Position numbers and translations under genes: made by a program. From assembly GCA_946998295.1 (NCBI GenBank), contig CAMPYS010000004.1, positions 1 through 64,000 on the forward strand: 64,000 nt of DNA. Reading direction: 5' to 3'. This DNA comes from an uncultured Prevotella sp. (GTDB taxonomy: Bacteria; Bacteroidota; Bacteroidia; Bacteroidales; Bacteroidaceae). Below, piece after piece: positions 22,755 to 32,931 of the stretch. Under the pieces are notes generated by a model. That model ran no database searches. It saw only the letters and a program-made list of their open reading frames with translations, and was not told the origin of the DNA. Positions within the stretch are counted from its first letter, which is position 1; each line of letters starts with the position of its first letter.

Positions 22755-23582
22755 ATGGCAGTACGTAAATTAAAACCGGTAACTCCGGGACAAAGACACA
22801 AGATTATTGGCACGTTCGAGGATATTACTGCATCCGTGCCAGAGAAGTCTCTCGTTTACGGTAAACGTTCTACTGGTGGACGAAATAACACTGGTAAAAT
22901 GACAGTCCGTTATATCGGAGGTGGTCATAAAAGAAAATATCGTATTATTGATTTTAAGCGAGAGAAAGATGGTGTTCCAGCTGTAGTTAAGACAATAGAG
23001 TATGATCCAAATAGATCTGCTCGTATTGCATTACTATATTATGCTGATGGTGAAAAACGTTACATTATTGCTCCTAATGGACTGAAGGTAAGTGCTAAAA
23101 TAATGTCAGGTGCTGATGCTGCTCCTGAAATTGGAAATGCACTACCACTTTCAAAGATTCCTGTAGGTACCGTAATTCATAACATTGAGTTGAGACCTGG
23201 ACAGGGAGCATTGCTTGTTCGTTCGGCTGGTAATTTTGCTCAACTTACTTCTCGTGACGGTAATTATTGTGTTATTAAGTTGCCATCTGGTGAAACACGC
23301 CAGATACTTTCAACTTGTAAAGCTACTATCGGAAGTGTTGGAAATTCTGACCATGCACTTGAACAGTCTGGTAAGGCTGGACGTTCTCGTTGGTTAGGTC
23401 GTCGTCCTCATAACCGTGGTGTTGTTATGAACCCTGTTGATCACCCAATGGGTGGTGGTGAAGGACGTCAATCTGGAGGACACCCAAGATCACGTAAAGG
23501 TTTATACGCTAAGGGTCTAAAAACTCGTGCACCTAAGAAGCTTTCAAATAAATACATTATTGAAAGAGCTAAAAAGAAGTAA
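22755..23582 (+). CDS. rplB: 50S ribosomal protein L2
   Basis: 275-residue L2, needed for subunit association and peptidyl transfer. Signatures include [20 protein letters not shown], the C-terminal [20 protein letters not shown] with the conserved histidine, and a basic tail. A 60-codon open frame at 23215 inside it is a shadow. Confidence 0.99.
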   Translation: MAVRKLKPVTPGQRHKIIGTFEDITASVPEKSLVYGKRSTGGRNNTGKMTVRYIGGGHKRKYRIIDFKREKDGVPAVVKTIEYDPNRSARIALLYYADGEKRYIIAPNGLKVSAKIMSGADAAPEIGNALPLSKIPVGTVIHNIELRPGQGALLVRSAGNFAQLTSRDGNYCVIKLPSGETRQILSTCKATIGSVGNSDHALEQSGKAGRSRWLGRRPHNRGVVMNPVDHPMGGGEGRQSGGHPRSRKGLYAKGLKTRAPKKLSNKYIIERAKKK

Positions 23583-23604
23583 ATTAAGTAATTAAGAGAA
23601 AATT

Positions 23605-23871
23605 ATGAGTCGTTCATTAAAAAAAGGTCCATACATCAATGTATCACTTGAAAAGAAAATTCTTGCAATGAATGAAAGTGGTAAAAAAAATGTTGTTAAG
23701 ACATGGGCTAGAGCATCAATGATATCCCCAGATTTTGTGGGGCACACTGTTGCAGTTCATAACGGAAATAAATTTATCCCTGTTTATATTACTGAAAATA
23801 TGGTGGGTCATAAGTTAGGAGAATTTAGCCCAACACGTCGTTTTGGTGGACATGCAGGTAATAAGAAATAA
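23605..23871 (+). CDS. rpsS: 30S ribosomal protein S19
   Basis: 88-residue S19 of the 30S head. Contains [37 protein letters not shown] and [18 protein letters not shown]. Normal length and position between rplB and rplV. Confidence 0.98.
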   Translation: MSRSLKKGPYINVSLEKKILAMNESGKKNVVKTWARASMISPDFVGHTVAVHNGNKFIPVYITENMVGHKLGEFSPTRRFGGHAGNKK

Positions 23872-23904
23872 CAGGTCATAACCATTTAGAAAAAGATAAT
23901 AATA

Positions 23905-24315
23905 ATGGGAGCAAGAAAACATATAAAGGCTGAAGCTAGAAAAGAAGCATTAAAAAGCCAGTATTTTGCAAAGCTCAAAGATTGTCCTTCATCACCAAGA
24001 AAGATGCGCTATGTTGTTGATTTAGTGCGCGGAATGGAGGTTAATCGTGCCTTAGGAGTACTAAGATTCTCTAAAAAAGCAGCGGCACAAGATGTAGAAA
24101 AGTTACTACGTTCTGCTATTGCTAATTGGGAGGCTAAAAATGATCGTAAGGCAGAAGAAGGTGAACTTTATATCTCTAAAATCTTCGTAGATGAAGGTGT
24201 TACAATGAAGCGTATGCGTCCAGCACCACAAGGACGAGGATACAGAATTCGTAAACGTTCTAATCATGTCACACTTTTCGTTGATGCAAAGTCTGACTAT
24301 AATAAAGATAAATAA
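23905..24315 (+). CDS. rplV: 50S ribosomal protein L22
   Basis: 136-residue L22, whose beta-hairpin reaches into the exit tunnel. The core [20 protein letters not shown] and the tunnel loop region [20 protein letters not shown] are present. About 20 residues longer than the E. coli protein, at both ends, as is common in Bacteroidetes. Ends 8 nt before rpsC. Confidence 0.97.
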   Translation: MGARKHIKAEARKEALKSQYFAKLKDCPSSPRKMRYVVDLVRGMEVNRALGVLRFSKKAAAQDVEKLLRSAIANWEAKNDRKAEEGELYISKIFVDEGVTMKRMRPAPQGRGYRIRKRSNHVTLFVDAKSDYNKDK

Positions 24316-24323
24316 ATAGTAGA

Positions 24324-25058
24324 ATGGGACAAAAAGTTAATCCAATAAGCAATCGTTTAGGTATTATACGCGGTTGGGAATCAAATTGGTTCGGTGGCAA
24401 GGATTTTGGAGATAATCTCTTAGAGGATAAAAAAATCCGTATATATTTAAATAAACGTTTAGAGAAGGCAAGTGTTTCACGTATTGTTATTGAACGCACA
24501 TTAAAGCTTGTAACTATCACTATTTGTACAGCACGTCCTGGTGTTGTTATTGGTAAAGGCGGTCAAGATGTTGATAAACTCAAAGAAGAGTTGAAAAATC
24601 TATTTAAGAAAGAAATTCAAATTAATATCTTTGAGATAAAGAAGCCAGAACTTGATGCAACTATTGTAGGAAATAATATTGCAAGACAAATAGAAGGGAA
24701 AGTAGCTTATCGCCGTGCAATTAAGATGGCTATTTCTAATACTATGCGAGCAGGCGCGGAAGGAATAAAGATACAAATTACAGGTCGTCTGAATGGAGCT
24801 GAAATGGCACGTAAGGAAATGTATAAAGAAGGTCGTACTCCATTACATACATTCCGAGCAGATATAGATTATTGTCAGACAGAAGCTCTAACTAAGGTAG
24901 GTTTACTTGGTATTAAAGTTTGGATATGCCGTGGAGAAATATATAAGAAAGTAGATCTTACTCCTAATTTCTCACAAGATAAGGGAAATATGCGTGGAGG
25001 GCATTCAAATCCAACACGTTCTGGACGAGGTAATCGTAGAAGAAACAATAATCGTTAA
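24324..25058 (+). CDS. rpsC: 30S ribosomal protein S3
   Basis: 244-residue S3, at the mRNA entry. KH domain with [20 protein letters not shown] and C-terminal domain with [16 protein letters not shown] and [14 protein letters not shown]. The arginine- and asparagine-rich tail ([13 protein letters not shown]) is short and probably disordered. Confidence 0.98.
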   Translation: MGQKVNPISNRLGIIRGWESNWFGGKDFGDNLLEDKKIRIYLNKRLEKASVSRIVIERTLKLVTITICTARPGVVIGKGGQDVDKLKEELKNLFKKEIQINIFEIKKPELDATIVGNNIARQIEGKVAYRRAIKMAISNTMRAGAEGIKIQITGRLNGAEMARKEMYKEGRTPLHTFRADIDYCQTEALTKVGLLGIKVWICRGEIYKKVDLTPNFSQDKGNMRGGHSNPTRSGRGNRRRNNNR

Positions 25059-25072
25059 AAGTAGAAGCTATC

Positions 25073-25501
25073 ATGTTACAGCCAAAAAGAGTAAAATATA
25101 GAAGACCTCAGGATGGGCGTGGAAATAAAGGAAATGCTCATAGAGGAACACAACTGGCTTTTGGATCTTTTGGTATAAAAACGTTAGAACCAAAATGGAT
25201 CGATAGCCGTCAGATTGAGGCAGCTCGTGTAGCCTTAAACCGATATATGAATCGTCAAGGTCAGGTTTGGATTCGTATTTTTCCAGACAAACCAATTACT
25301 CGTAAACCTGCTGATGTACGTATGGGTAAAGGTAAAGGTGATCCTGCTGGATGGGTTGCCCCAGTAACACCAGGACGAATTCTTTTCGAAGTTGAAGGAG
25401 TAAGTTTTGACGTTGCTAAAGAAGGACTTCGTCTTGCAGCTCAAAAACTTCCAGTTAAGACAAAGTTTGTTGTTAGACGTGATTTTGATAAAAACGCTTA
25501 A
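25073..25501 (+). CDS. rplP: 50S ribosomal protein L16
   Basis: 142-residue L16, which helps orient A-site tRNA. Begins [16 protein letters not shown] and includes the conserved [16 protein letters not shown] loop. Close spacing on both sides within the S10 operon. Confidence 0.98.
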   Translation: MLQPKRVKYRRPQDGRGNKGNAHRGTQLAFGSFGIKTLEPKWIDSRQIEAARVALNRYMNRQGQVWIRIFPDKPITRKPADVRMGKGKGDPAGWVAPVTPGRILFEVEGVSFDVAKEGLRLAAQKLPVKTKFVVRRDFDKNA

Positions 25502-25512
25502 GCTTAATAAAG

Positions 25513-25707
25513 ATGAAGATTAAAGAAGTAAGAAAATTTGAGACCAATGATTTGGTTGAAAAGATAAAGGAATCGGAGTTCGCATTAGATAAGATGAAAT
25601 TGAGTCATAAAGTGACTCCACTTGCAGATCCATCTCAGATTAAGAAAGCACGTCGTGATATAGCACGAATGAAAACAGAACTTCGTCAGAGAGAACTTAA
25701 TAAATAA
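25513..25707 (+). CDS. rpmC: 50S ribosomal protein L29
   Basis: 64-residue helical L29 located at the tunnel exit beside L23. Two helices ending [19 protein letters not shown]. Although short, it is in the conserved rplP-rpmC-rpsQ order. Confidence 0.96.
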   Translation: MKIKEVRKFETNDLVEKIKESEFALDKMKLSHKVTPLADPSQIKKARRDIARMKTELRQRELNK

Positions 25708-25718
25708 TAATAGTTCAG

Positions 25719-25976
25719 ATGGAAACAAGAAATTTAAGAAAAGTTAGACAGGGTGTCGTTATAAGTAATAAGATGGATAAAACTATTGTTATTGCTGCAA
25801 AGTTTAAAGAGAAGCACCCTATATATGGTAAATTTGTTCAAAAGACAAAGAAGTACCATGCCCATGATGAGAAAAACGAGGCAAATGTTGGTGATACTGT
25901 TCTTATCATGGAGACTCGTCCTTTAAGTAAGACAAAGAGATGGAGATTAGTTCAAATTATAGAAAAAGCTAAGTAA
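25719..25976 (+). CDS. rpsQ: 30S ribosomal protein S17
   Basis: 85-residue OB-fold S17. Typical [20 protein letters not shown] and [19 protein letters not shown], then [16 protein letters not shown]. It ends 2 nt before the rplN start, so the two are probably translated in a coupled way. Confidence 0.98.
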   Translation: METRNLRKVRQGVVISNKMDKTIVIAAKFKEKHPIYGKFVQKTKKYHAHDEKNEANVGDTVLIMETRPLSKTKRWRLVQIIEKAK

Positions 25977-25978
25977 TT

Positions 25979-26344
25979 ATGATACAGTCAGAAACAAAAC
26001 TTACAGTATGTGATAACAGTGGCGCACGTATAGCTAAATGTATTCGTGTTCTTGGTGGAACACGCCGCCGTTATGCAAGTGTTGGAGACGTTATCGTAGT
26101 TGCAGTTCAAAACGTCATCCCATCAAGTGATATTAAGAAGGGTGCTGTATCCAAAGCTTTAATTGTACGTACAAAGAAAGAAATTCGTCGTGTGGATGGA
26201 TCTTATATCCGTTTTGACGATAATGCTTGCGTTTTATTAAATAATGCAGGTGAACTTAGAGGTAGTCGTATATTTGGTCCAGTAGCTCGTGAGTTACGTG
26301 CAGTTAATATGAAAGTTGTTTCTTTAGCACCTGAGGTTCTTTAA
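25979..26344 (+). CDS. rplN: 50S ribosomal protein L14
   Basis: 121-residue L14, at the subunit interface. Begins [20 protein letters not shown] and carries [18 protein letters not shown] and the C-terminal [13 protein letters not shown]. First gene of the spc-type set. Confidence 0.98.
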   Translation: MIQSETKLTVCDNSGARIAKCIRVLGGTRRRYASVGDVIVVAVQNVIPSSDIKKGAVSKALIVRTKKEIRRVDGSYIRFDDNACVLLNNAGELRGSRIFGPVARELRAVNMKVVSLAPEVL

Positions 26345-26360
26345 AAAAAGCAAAAATAAA

Positions 26361-26678
26361 ATGGCAAAATTCCATATAAAAAAAGGCGATAAGGTTATCG
26401 TTCTTGCTGGCTCAGATAAAGGTAAAACAGGAAAAGTACTTAAAGTTTTCGTTGATAAGGAGCGTGTATTAGTGGAGGGAGTAAATATGGTATCTAAGAG
26501 TACTAAGCCATCTGCTTCAAATCCACAGGGAGGTATAATAAAGCAAGAGGCATCTATTCATATTTCAAATGTAAATTTGATAGATCCTAAAACTGGTAAA
26601 GCTACACGTATTAAAATTGAACGAGACGGTAAAACCGTTAAGCGTATATCTAAAAAGTCAGGGGAGGAAATTAAGTAA
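26361..26678 (+). CDS. rplX: 50S ribosomal protein L24
   Basis: 105-residue L24 assembly initiator. KOW motif [20 protein letters not shown] near the N-terminus. The stop codon overlaps the rplE start as TAATG (base 26678), as at rplC/rplD. Confidence 0.98.
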   Translation: MAKFHIKKGDKVIVLAGSDKGKTGKVLKVFVDKERVLVEGVNMVSKSTKPSASNPQGGIIKQEASIHISNVNLIDPKTGKATRIKIERDGKTVKRISKKSGEEIK

Positions 26679-27232
26679 TGAATACAGCACAATTGAAGAA
26701 AGAGTATGTTGAGCATATTGCTCCAACTCTTAAAAAGCAGTTTAATTACACTTCTTCTATGCAAATTCCTGTTTTGGAGAAGATAGTTATTAATCAAGGT
26801 TTAGGAAGTGCTACGCAAGATAAAAAAATTATAGAAGTAGCTATAAATGAATTGACAGCTATCACAGGACAGAAAGCAATTGCAACATATTCAAAAAAAG
26901 ATATAGCTAACTTTAAGCTTCGTAAACAAATGCCTATAGGTGTTAGAGTTACATTGCGTCGTGAGCGTATGTATGAATTTTTAGAGAAGCTTGTTCGTAT
27001 ATCTTTGCCACGTATTAGAGATTTTAAAGGTGTTAATAGTCGTTTTGATGGACGTGGTAACTATACTCTTGGTATTGAGGAACAGATTATTTTTCCTGAG
27101 ATAAATATTGATCAAGTTGATCGTATTCAAGGTATGAATATTACATTTGTTACTTCTGCAAAAACAGACGAGGAAGGATATGCTCTTTTAAAAGCATTTG
27201 GTCTTCCATTTAAGAATGCTAAAAACGATTAA
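26678..27232 (+). CDS. rplE: 50S ribosomal protein L5
   Basis: 184-residue L5, which binds 5S rRNA and contacts P-site tRNA. Signatures include [30 protein letters not shown] and [16 protein letters not shown]. Start overlaps the rplX stop. Confidence 0.98.
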   Translation: MNTAQLKKEYVEHIAPTLKKQFNYTSSMQIPVLEKIVINQGLGSATQDKKIIEVAINELTAITGQKAIATYSKKDIANFKLRKQMPIGVRVTLRRERMYEFLEKLVRISLPRIRDFKGVNSRFDGRGNYTLGIEEQIIFPEINIDQVDRIQGMNITFVTSAKTDEEGYALLKAFGLPFKNAKND

Positions 27233-27237
27233 GATAT

Positions 27238-27540
27238 ATGGCAAAAGAATCAATGAAAGCTCGTGAAGTTAAACGTGCAAAGTTAGTTGCTCGTTATGCT
27301 AAAAAACGTGCAGCTTTAAAAAAGATTATAGCTACTTCTGGAGATATTGCTGAGGCATACGAAGCAGCTCGTAAACTTCAAGCTATACCAAAAAATGCTA
27401 ACCCTATTCGATTACATAATCGTTGTAAGATAACAGGGCGTCCTAAAGGATATATAAGACATTTTGGTATTTCTCGTATTCAATTTAGGGAAATGGCTTC
27501 TCAAGGTCTTATTCCTGGAGTAAAAAAAGCAAGCTGGTAA
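27238..27540 (+). CDS. rpsN: 30S ribosomal protein S14 (zinc-independent form)
   Basis: 100-residue S14. It lacks the two CxxC pairs of the short zinc-binding type and is of the long form. The C-terminal half [20 protein letters not shown] is well conserved. The next 118 nt before rpsH are non-coding, unusual inside this operon. Confidence 0.97.
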   Translation: MAKESMKAREVKRAKLVARYAKKRAALKKIIATSGDIAEAYEAARKLQAIPKNANPIRLHNRCKITGRPKGYIRHFGISRIQFREMASQGLIPGVKKASW

Positions 27541-27561
27541 AGAAATATTAATTGAGATAGT

Positions 27562-27638
27562 GCGTTATATAAATAATATAACGCCTATCAATATATTTAA
27601 TATACTAATTTTATTTAATATTGTCGGGATAGTCCCGA
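27562..27638 (+). promoter_or_regulatory. Two hairpins in the rpsN-rpsH spacer
   Basis: GCGTTATAT/ATATAACGC (27562-27570 with 27576-27584, loop AAATA) and TCGGGA-TAG-TCCCGA (27624-27638). The rest of the spacer is AT-rich. Their place suggests an attenuator, RNase site or regulatory leader dividing the spc operon; no promoter box was found between them. Confidence 0.5.
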
Positions 27639-27658
27639 TTAATTAAACATTTTATATT

Positions 27659-28054
27659 ATGACAGATCCAATAGCAGATTATCTGACTAGACTCAGAAAT
27701 GCAATAATGGCTCATCATAGAGTTGTTGAAGTTCCTGCGTCTAACTTAAAGAAATCTATTACAAAGATTCTCTTTGAGAAAGGTTACATTCTTAATTATA
27801 AATTTTTAGAGGATGGGCCACAAGGTACTATTAAAGTTGCTTTAAAGTACGATCCAAAAACTAAAAAGAATGCTATAAAGCATTTAAAACGTATATCTAC
27901 ACCAGGTCTTCGTAGATACACTGGTTATAAGGATATGCCAAGAGTTATTAATGGACTTGGAATAGCTATTATTTCTACGTCTAAAGGTGTAATGACTAAT
28001 AAAGAGGCTGCTACTGAAAAAGTCGGTGGTGAGGTTCTTTGTTATGTTTATTAA
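27659..28054 (+). CDS. rpsH: 30S ribosomal protein S8
   Basis: 131-residue S8 with TDPIADYLTRLRNAIMAHHR and the C-terminal GIAIISTSKGVMTNKEA (rRNA-binding loop). In E. coli S8 represses the spc operon; the hairpins just upstream are candidates for a leader but do not obviously mimic its 16S site. Confidence 0.98.
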   Translation: MTDPIADYLTRLRNAIMAHHRVVEVPASNLKKSITKILFEKGYILNYKFLEDGPQGTIKVALKYDPKTKKNAIKHLKRISTPGLRRYTGYKDMPRVINGLGIAIISTSKGVMTNKEAATEKVGGEVLCYVY

Positions 28055-28068
28055 TTGGAGGATTTGAG

Positions 28069-28635
28069 ATGTCAAGAATTGGAAAGTTACCAATTATAAT
28101 ACCATCAGGTGTGAGTGTAGTTTTTAAGGATAATAATATTGTTGTTAAGGGACCTAAAGGCGAACTTTCACAATATATTAATCCAGCTATAATAACTACA
28201 ATTTCAGATAATAAAATTGTATTTGCAATTGATGAGAATAGCCCTATTAACTATAAACAGAAACAAGCTTTTCATGGTTTATATCGTTCTCTTGTTAACA
28301 ATATGGTTATTGGTGTAAGTGAGGGATATAAGAAAGTTTTAGAACTTGTTGGTGTTGGTTATCGTGTTTCAAATCAAGGAAATTTAATAGAGTTTTCTTT
28401 AGGTTATACTCACCCTATATTTATACAACTACCAAAAGAGGTAAAAGTAGAGACAAAGAGTGAACGTAATCAAAATCCGATGCTTACACTTGAAACAGCT
28501 GATAAGCAATTATTAGGTCTTATTTGTGCTAAAATACGCTCTTTCCGTATGCCAGAACCTTATAAAGGTAAAGGTATTTTATTCCAAGGAGAAGTTATTC
28601 GTAGAAAATCTGGTAAATCAGCTGCTGCTAAGTAG
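28069..28635 (+). CDS. rplF: 50S ribosomal protein L6
   Basis: 188 residues from the ATG at 28069 (MSRIGKLPIIIPSG), preceded by GGAGG seven bases upstream. A longer frame from 28039 would overlap rpsH and is not L6-like. Two repeated beta domains; conserved FHGLYRSLVNNMVIGVSEGY and C-terminal YKGKGI. Confidence 0.97.
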   Translation: MSRIGKLPIIIPSGVSVVFKDNNIVVKGPKGELSQYINPAIITTISDNKIVFAIDENSPINYKQKQAFHGLYRSLVNNMVIGVSEGYKKVLELVGVGYRVSNQGNLIEFSLGYTHPIFIQLPKEVKVETKSERNQNPMLTLETADKQLLGLICAKIRSFRMPEPYKGKGILFQGEVIRRKSGKSAAAK

Positions 28636-28656
28636 TTTTAATAAATTATTAAGATT

Positions 28657-29001
28657 ATGACAACTAAGAAAGAACAAAGAAGACTTAAAATAAAGTTTCG
28701 CATTCGTAAGAGTGTAAATGGAACTGCAGAACGTCCTCGTTTGAGTGTTTTCCGCAGTAATAAGCAGATTTATGCACAAGTAATAAACGATATTACAGGC
28801 TCTACTATCGTATCAGCTTCATCTGCTAATATAGAAAAAATGCCTAAGATAGAGCAGGCAAAGAAAGTTGGTTCTATGTTAGCCGAAAAAGCAACTTCAG
28901 CAGGTATACAACAGGTCGTATTTGATCGTAATGGTTATTTATATCATGGACGTATTAAAGCGTTGGCTGATGCAGCACGTGAGGGAGGTCTTAAATTCTA
29001 A
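28657..29001 (+). CDS. rplR: 50S ribosomal protein L18
   Basis: 114-residue 5S rRNA-binding L18. Conserved [20 protein letters not shown] and the C-terminal [19 protein letters not shown]. Six nt before rpsE. Confidence 0.98.
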   Translation: MTTKKEQRRLKIKFRIRKSVNGTAERPRLSVFRSNKQIYAQVINDITGSTIVSASSANIEKMPKIEQAKKVGSMLAEKATSAGIQQVVFDRNGYLYHGRIKALADAAREGGLKF

Positions 29002-29006
29002 ACGAT

Positions 29007-29519
29007 ATGGCAATAAATAAAGTAAAATTAAATAGCGACATAGAACTAAAGGAACGTTTAGTTGCAATTAATCGTGTAACTAAAGTAACGAAAGGTGGTC
29101 GTACTTTCACTTTTGCAGCTATTGTTGTTGTAGGTGATAATAATGGTGTTATTGGCTGGGGACTTGGTAAAGCTGGAGAAGTTACAGCAGCTATTCAGAA
29201 AGGTACAGATTCTGCAAAGAAAAATCTTGTGAAAGTTCCAGTTTTGAAAGGAACTGTTCCACATGAAGTAGAAGCTCGTTTTAGTGGTGCTCATGTTTTA
29301 ATTAAGCCTGCAGCTGCAGGTACTGGATTAAAAGCAGGTGGTGCTATGCGTGCAGTATTGGAAAGTGCAGGAGTTACTGATGTGATTGCTAAATCAAAAG
29401 GCTCATCTAATCCACATAATCTCGTAAAAGCAACAATTTTAGCATTATCTCAAATGCGCGATGCTTATACTGTAGCTGCTGAGCGTGGAATAGGTATGGA
29501 AAAAGTGTTTAATGGTTAA
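29007..29519 (+). CDS. rpsE: 30S ribosomal protein S5
   Basis: 170-residue S5, which helps decoding fidelity. Double-stranded RNA-binding N-domain ([19 protein letters not shown]) then GLGKAGEV and C-terminal [19 protein letters not shown]. Positions of classic spectinomycin-resistance changes (the V-T-K-G-G loop) look normal. Confidence 0.98.
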   Translation: MAINKVKLNSDIELKERLVAINRVTKVTKGGRTFTFAAIVVVGDNNGVIGWGLGKAGEVTAAIQKGTDSAKKNLVKVPVLKGTVPHEVEARFSGAHVLIKPAAAGTGLKAGGAMRAVLESAGVTDVIAKSKGSSNPHNLVKATILALSQMRDAYTVAAERGIGMEKVFNG

Positions 29520-29542
29520 TTTAAAGTGAGATTTTAGAAATT

Positions 29543-29719
29543 ATGACAAAAATAAAAATTAAGCAAATTAAGAGCCGTATAAACGCACCAAAGGATCAAA
29601 AAGCCACTTTACAAGCACTTGGACTTCATAAGATATCACAAGTAATAGAAGTGGAAGATAATCCTAATATTCGTGGTATGATACGTAAAGTCAATCATTT
29701 AGTAACAGTTATTGAATAG
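29543..29719 (+). CDS. rpmD: 50S ribosomal protein L30
   Basis: A 58-codon gene, too short for a typical frame scan. It begins [20 protein letters not shown] and ends VNHLVTVIE, with LGLHKISQ and IRGMIRKV in the middle; these are the L30 hallmarks. It sits between rpsE and rplO in the standard order. Confidence 0.96.
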   Translation: MTKIKIKQIKSRINAPKDQKATLQALGLHKISQVIEVEDNPNIRGMIRKVNHLVTVIE

Positions 29720-29745
29720 TTAATCTTTTAAATAGAACAAGGATT

Positions 29746-30192
29746 ATGAAATTAAATAATTTAAAACCAGCATTAGGCTCTACACATTCACGTCGTAGAA
29801 TAGGACGTGGACCAGGTTCTGGATTAGGTGGAACATCTACACGTGGTCATAAAGGTGCAAAGTCTCGTTCAGGCTATAAGAAAAAGATAGGTTTTGAAGG
29901 AGGTCAAATGCCATTACAGCGTCGTGTTCCTAAAGGTGGTTTTAAGAATATCAATCGTAAGGAATATTTACCAATAAATTTATTAGATATTCAGCGTGTT
30001 GCTGAGAAAACAGGTTTTTCAAAAATAGGAATAGCTGAATTACGTGAAGTTGGACTGTTAAAAGGTAAGCGTCTTGTTAAAATTTTAGGTAATGGCGAAT
30101 TGAAGTTGAAGGTTGATGTTGAAGCTAATGCCTTCTCTAAGACAGCTGAAGATGCTATCAAGGCAGTTGGTGGTAACACAACAATAATCTAA
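29746..30192 (+). CDS. rplO: 50S ribosomal protein L15
   Basis: 148-residue L15. Begins [20 protein letters not shown] and carries the glycine-rich [20 protein letters not shown]. The start of secY is only 4 nt after the stop. Confidence 0.98.
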   Translation: MKLNNLKPALGSTHSRRRIGRGPGSGLGGTSTRGHKGAKSRSGYKKKIGFEGGQMPLQRRVPKGGFKNINRKEYLPINLLDIQRVAEKTGFSKIGIAELREVGLLKGKRLVKILGNGELKLKVDVEANAFSKTAEDAIKAVGGNTTII

Positions 30193-30196
30193 ATAA

Positions 30197-31540
30197 ATGA
30201 AAAAGTTTATTGAGGCACTAAAGAATTGTTGGGCAATAGAGGATTTGCGTAAGCGACTCCTCATCGCCCTTTTGTTTGTAGCCATTTACCGTTTTGGCTC
30301 GTTTGTAGTACTTCCTGGTATAAATCCGAGCTTATTAGCGAAATTGCAATCTCAGACCCAAGGTGGACTTATGTCTTTGTTAGATATGTTCTCTGGAGGA
30401 GCTTTTTCTAATGCATCTATTTTTGCACTTGGTATAATGCCTTATATCTCTGCCTCTATAGTAATGCAACTTGTTGCCATTGTTGTTCCATATTTCCAAA
30501 AGCTACAGCGTGAGGGAGAAAGTGGACAAAAGAAGATAAATTGGTATACTAGGATATTGACAGTTGTTATTTTACTGTTCCAAGCACCTATGTATCTTAT
30601 AAATCTTAAAGCACAAGCTTCATCTGCTTTGGCTACAGGTGTTGATTGGACAATATTTATGATAACAGCTTCTTTTATTTTAGCAGCTGGTTCTATGTTT
30701 ATATTGTGGTTAGGTGAGCGTATAACTGATAAAGGTATAGGTAATGGCGTATCCATTTTAATTATGATAGGAATTATAGCACGTTTGCCACAGGCTTTTT
30801 TCCAAGAGGTTAGTAGTAGATTTACAGCTATTACAGGTGGTGGTTTAGTAATGTTTATTGTTGAAATAATCATTCTTTACTTTGTTGTATGTGCTGCAAT
30901 ACTTCTAACTCAAGGCACGCGTAAAGTTCCTGTTCAGTATGCAAAACGTGTTGTAGGAAATAAGCAATATGGTGGTGTACGACAATATATACCATTGAAA
31001 TTATTTGCTGCAAACGTAATGCCTATTATATTTGCGCAAGCTTTAATGTTTATACCATTAGCAATAGTTCAATATTCAATCGATAGTACAAGTCCAATAT
31101 TGCAGTCTTTGATGGATACTAAAAGTCTTCTTTATAACTGTGTATATGTAGTTTTAATAATAGCATTTACATATTTTTATACTGCTATGACTCTTAATTC
31201 AACGCAGATGGCAGAGGATATGAAACGTAATAATGGTTTTATACCTGGGGTTAAGCCTGGTAAGGAGACAGCTGAATATATTGATACTATAATGACACGA
31301 CTTACTTTCGTTGGTTCTCTTTTTATTGCATTTATAGCTATAATGCCTGTTTTTGCACATCTTTTAAATGTTCAAGATGCATTTGGCCAATTTTTTGGCG
31401 GCACGTCATTATTAATTCTTGTTGGTGTAGTAATTGATACTATTCAGCAAATAGAGTCTCATTTAATGATGCGCCATTATGATGGACTTCTTAATTCTGG
31501 GCATACACGTAGTAATCGTAATGTTGTTTCAGCATATTGA
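30197..31540 (+). CDS. secY: Preprotein translocase subunit SecY
   Basis: 447-residue core of the SecYEG channel, with ten hydrophobic segments. Plug and lateral-gate regions include ALGIMPYISASIVMQL and the cytoplasmic loop with KRVVGNKQYGGVRQYIPLKL. It lies at the end of the spc operon, next to infA; the map gene, often found between them in Bacteroidetes, is not here. Confidence 0.98.
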   Translation: MKKFIEALKNCWAIEDLRKRLLIALLFVAIYRFGSFVVLPGINPSLLAKLQSQTQGGLMSLLDMFSGGAFSNASIFALGIMPYISASIVMQLVAIVVPYFQKLQREGESGQKKINWYTRILTVVILLFQAPMYLINLKAQASSALATGVDWTIFMITASFILAAGSMFILWLGERITDKGIGNGVSILIMIGIIARLPQAFFQEVSSRFTAITGGGLVMFIVEIIILYFVVCAAILLTQGTRKVPVQYAKRVVGNKQYGGVRQYIPLKLFAANVMPIIFAQALMFIPLAIVQYSIDSTSPILQSLMDTKSLLYNCVYVVLIIAFTYFYTAMTLNSTQMAEDMKRNNGFIPGVKPGKETAEYIDTIMTRLTFVGSLFIAFIAIMPVFAHLLNVQDAFGQFFGGTSLLILVGVVIDTIQQIESHLMMRHYDGLLNSGHTRSNRNVVSAY

Positions 31541-31560
31541 TTATAGAGGATAGATAATAT

Positions 31561-31574
31561 GCAAATATATTTGC
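31561..31574. promoter_or_regulatory. Palindrome in the secY-infA spacer
   Basis: GCAAATATATTTGC is a perfect 14-base palindrome within the 71-nt gap between secY and infA. It could be a binding site or a small hairpin; no function can be assigned. Confidence 0.25.
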
Positions 31575-31611
31575 TTTATATTAAAGATATAATTATAAAG
31601 TATATTTATAC

Positions 31612-31830
31612 ATGGCAAAGCAAGCTGCAATAGAACAAGATGGCACAATATTGGAGGCATTATCAAATGCAATGTTTCGTGTTGAACTAGAAAATGGTGT
31701 AGATATAACCGCACATATTTCTGGTAAAATGCGTATGCATTATATAAAGATACTTCCAGGTGATAAGGTTAAAGTCGAAATGAGTCCTTATGATTTAACT
31801 AAAGGCAGAATAGTTTTCAGATATAAATAA
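31612..31830 (+). CDS. infA: Translation initiation factor IF-1
   Basis: 72-residue OB-fold factor that blocks the A site during initiation. Begins [17 protein letters not shown] and contains [20 protein letters not shown] and the C-terminal [12 protein letters not shown]. Normal length; rpmJ follows 11 nt later. Confidence 0.97.
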   Translation: MAKQAAIEQDGTILEALSNAMFRVELENGVDITAHISGKMRMHYIKILPGDKVKVEMSPYDLTKGRIVFRYK

Positions 31831-31841
31831 ATAAATTAAAA

Positions 31842-31958
31842 ATGAAGACAAGAGCATCTTTAAAGAAGCGAACACCTGACTGTAAGATAGTACGTCGTAA
31901 AGGTCGTTTGTTTGTTATTAACAAGAAAAACCCTAAATTTAAATTACGTCAAGGGTAA
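31842..31958 (+). CDS. rpmJ: 50S ribosomal protein L36 (zinc-site lost)
   Basis: 38-codon gene, too short for a frame scan. Begins [20 protein letters not shown] and ends with KFKLRQG. Of the usual zinc ligands (CxxC ... C ... H) only one Cys (position 14) remains; the others are Thr, Asn and Phe. This is the zinc-independent form. It lies in the standard infA-rpmJ-rpsM order. Confidence 0.95.
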   Translation: MKTRASLKKRTPDCKIVRRKGRLFVINKKNPKFKLRQG

Positions 31959-31980
31959 AGTTAAAAAAGTGCAAAATTTA

Positions 31981-32009
31981 ATATAGGGTTCCTATATTAT
32001 GTATCTTTG
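31981..32009 (+). promoter_or_regulatory. Inverted repeat and -7 box before rpsM
   Basis: ATATAGG-GTT-CCTATAT (31981-31997) stands just ahead of TATCTTTG (32002-32009), which fits TAnnTTTG. This suggests a separate promoter for the alpha operon with a possible operator. S4, encoded below, represses this operon in E. coli at the RNA level. Confidence 0.45.
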
Positions 32010-32052
32010 TACACTTTTTGATATGAATAAGTAATTAAAATTAAAGAAAGTA

Positions 32053-32433
32053 ATGGCAATAAGAATTGTTGGAGTAGATTTGCCCCAAAATAAGCGTGGC
32101 GAAATCGCATTGACCTATATATATGGAATAGGTCGAAGTAGTTCAGCAAAGATATTGGATAAAGCTGGGATCAATAGAGACTTAAAAGTAAGTGAGTGGT
32201 CTGATGATCAAGCTGCTAAAATCCGTGAAATTATCGGCGCTGAATATAAAGTTGAAGGTGACCTTCGCTCAGAGGTTCAGATGAATATAAAGCGCCTTAT
32301 GGATATAGGTTGCTATCGTGGAGTTAGGCATCGTAATGGTCTTCCTGTTCGCGGTCAGAGTACTAAGAATAATGCTCGTACACGTAAAGGAAAGAAGAAG
32401 ACTGTTGCTAATAAGAAGAAGGCTACTAAGTAG
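32053..32433 (+). CDS. rpsM: 30S ribosomal protein S13
   Basis: 126-residue S13, forming intersubunit bridges. Begins [20 protein letters not shown] and contains [20 protein letters not shown], with a lysine-rich tail. First gene of the alpha operon. Confidence 0.98.
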   Translation: MAIRIVGVDLPQNKRGEIALTYIYGIGRSSSAKILDKAGINRDLKVSEWSDDQAAKIREIIGAEYKVEGDLRSEVQMNIKRLMDIGCYRGVRHRNGLPVRGQSTKNNARTRKGKKKTVANKKKATK

Positions 32434-32502
32434 AATTAGTTTATAGTTGTGCATTTATTTAATGTCAACTTTTAAATTAAAGCTTTTAAACTTAAAAAGA
32501 TT

Positions 32503-32892
32503 ATGGCAAAGAAAACAGCAACATCTAAGAAGAGAAATGTAAGAGTTGACGCATTAGGTCAACTTCACGTGCATAGTTCATTTAATAATATTATAGTATC
32601 TTTAGCAAATAATGAGGGTCAAGTAATATCTTGGTCTTCTGCTGGTAAGATGGGATTTCGCGGTTCAAAGAAAAATACTCCTTATGCTGCTCAAATGGCA
32701 GCAGAAGATTGTGCAAAAGTAGCTTTTGATCTTGGATTGCGTAAAGTAAAAGCATTTATTAAGGGACCTGGTAATGGTCGTGAGAGTGCTATACGTGCAG
32801 TTAATGCTGCAGGTATACTTGTAACAGAGATAATCGATGTAACTCCTTTACCTCATAATGGATGCCGTCCACCTAAGCGTCGTCGTGTATAA
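32503..32892 (+). CDS. rpsK: 30S ribosomal protein S11
   Basis: 129-residue S11 at the 30S platform. Conserved [40 protein letters not shown] and the C-terminal [15 protein letters not shown]. Confidence 0.98.
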   Translation: MAKKTATSKKRNVRVDALGQLHVHSSFNNIIVSLANNEGQVISWSSAGKMGFRGSKKNTPYAAQMAAEDCAKVAFDLGLRKVKAFIKGPGNGRESAIRAVNAAGILVTEIIDVTPLPHNGCRPPKRRRV

Positions 32893-32931
32893 CAAATTCA
32901 CATCTTATAACAGAATAAATTAGAATAAATT

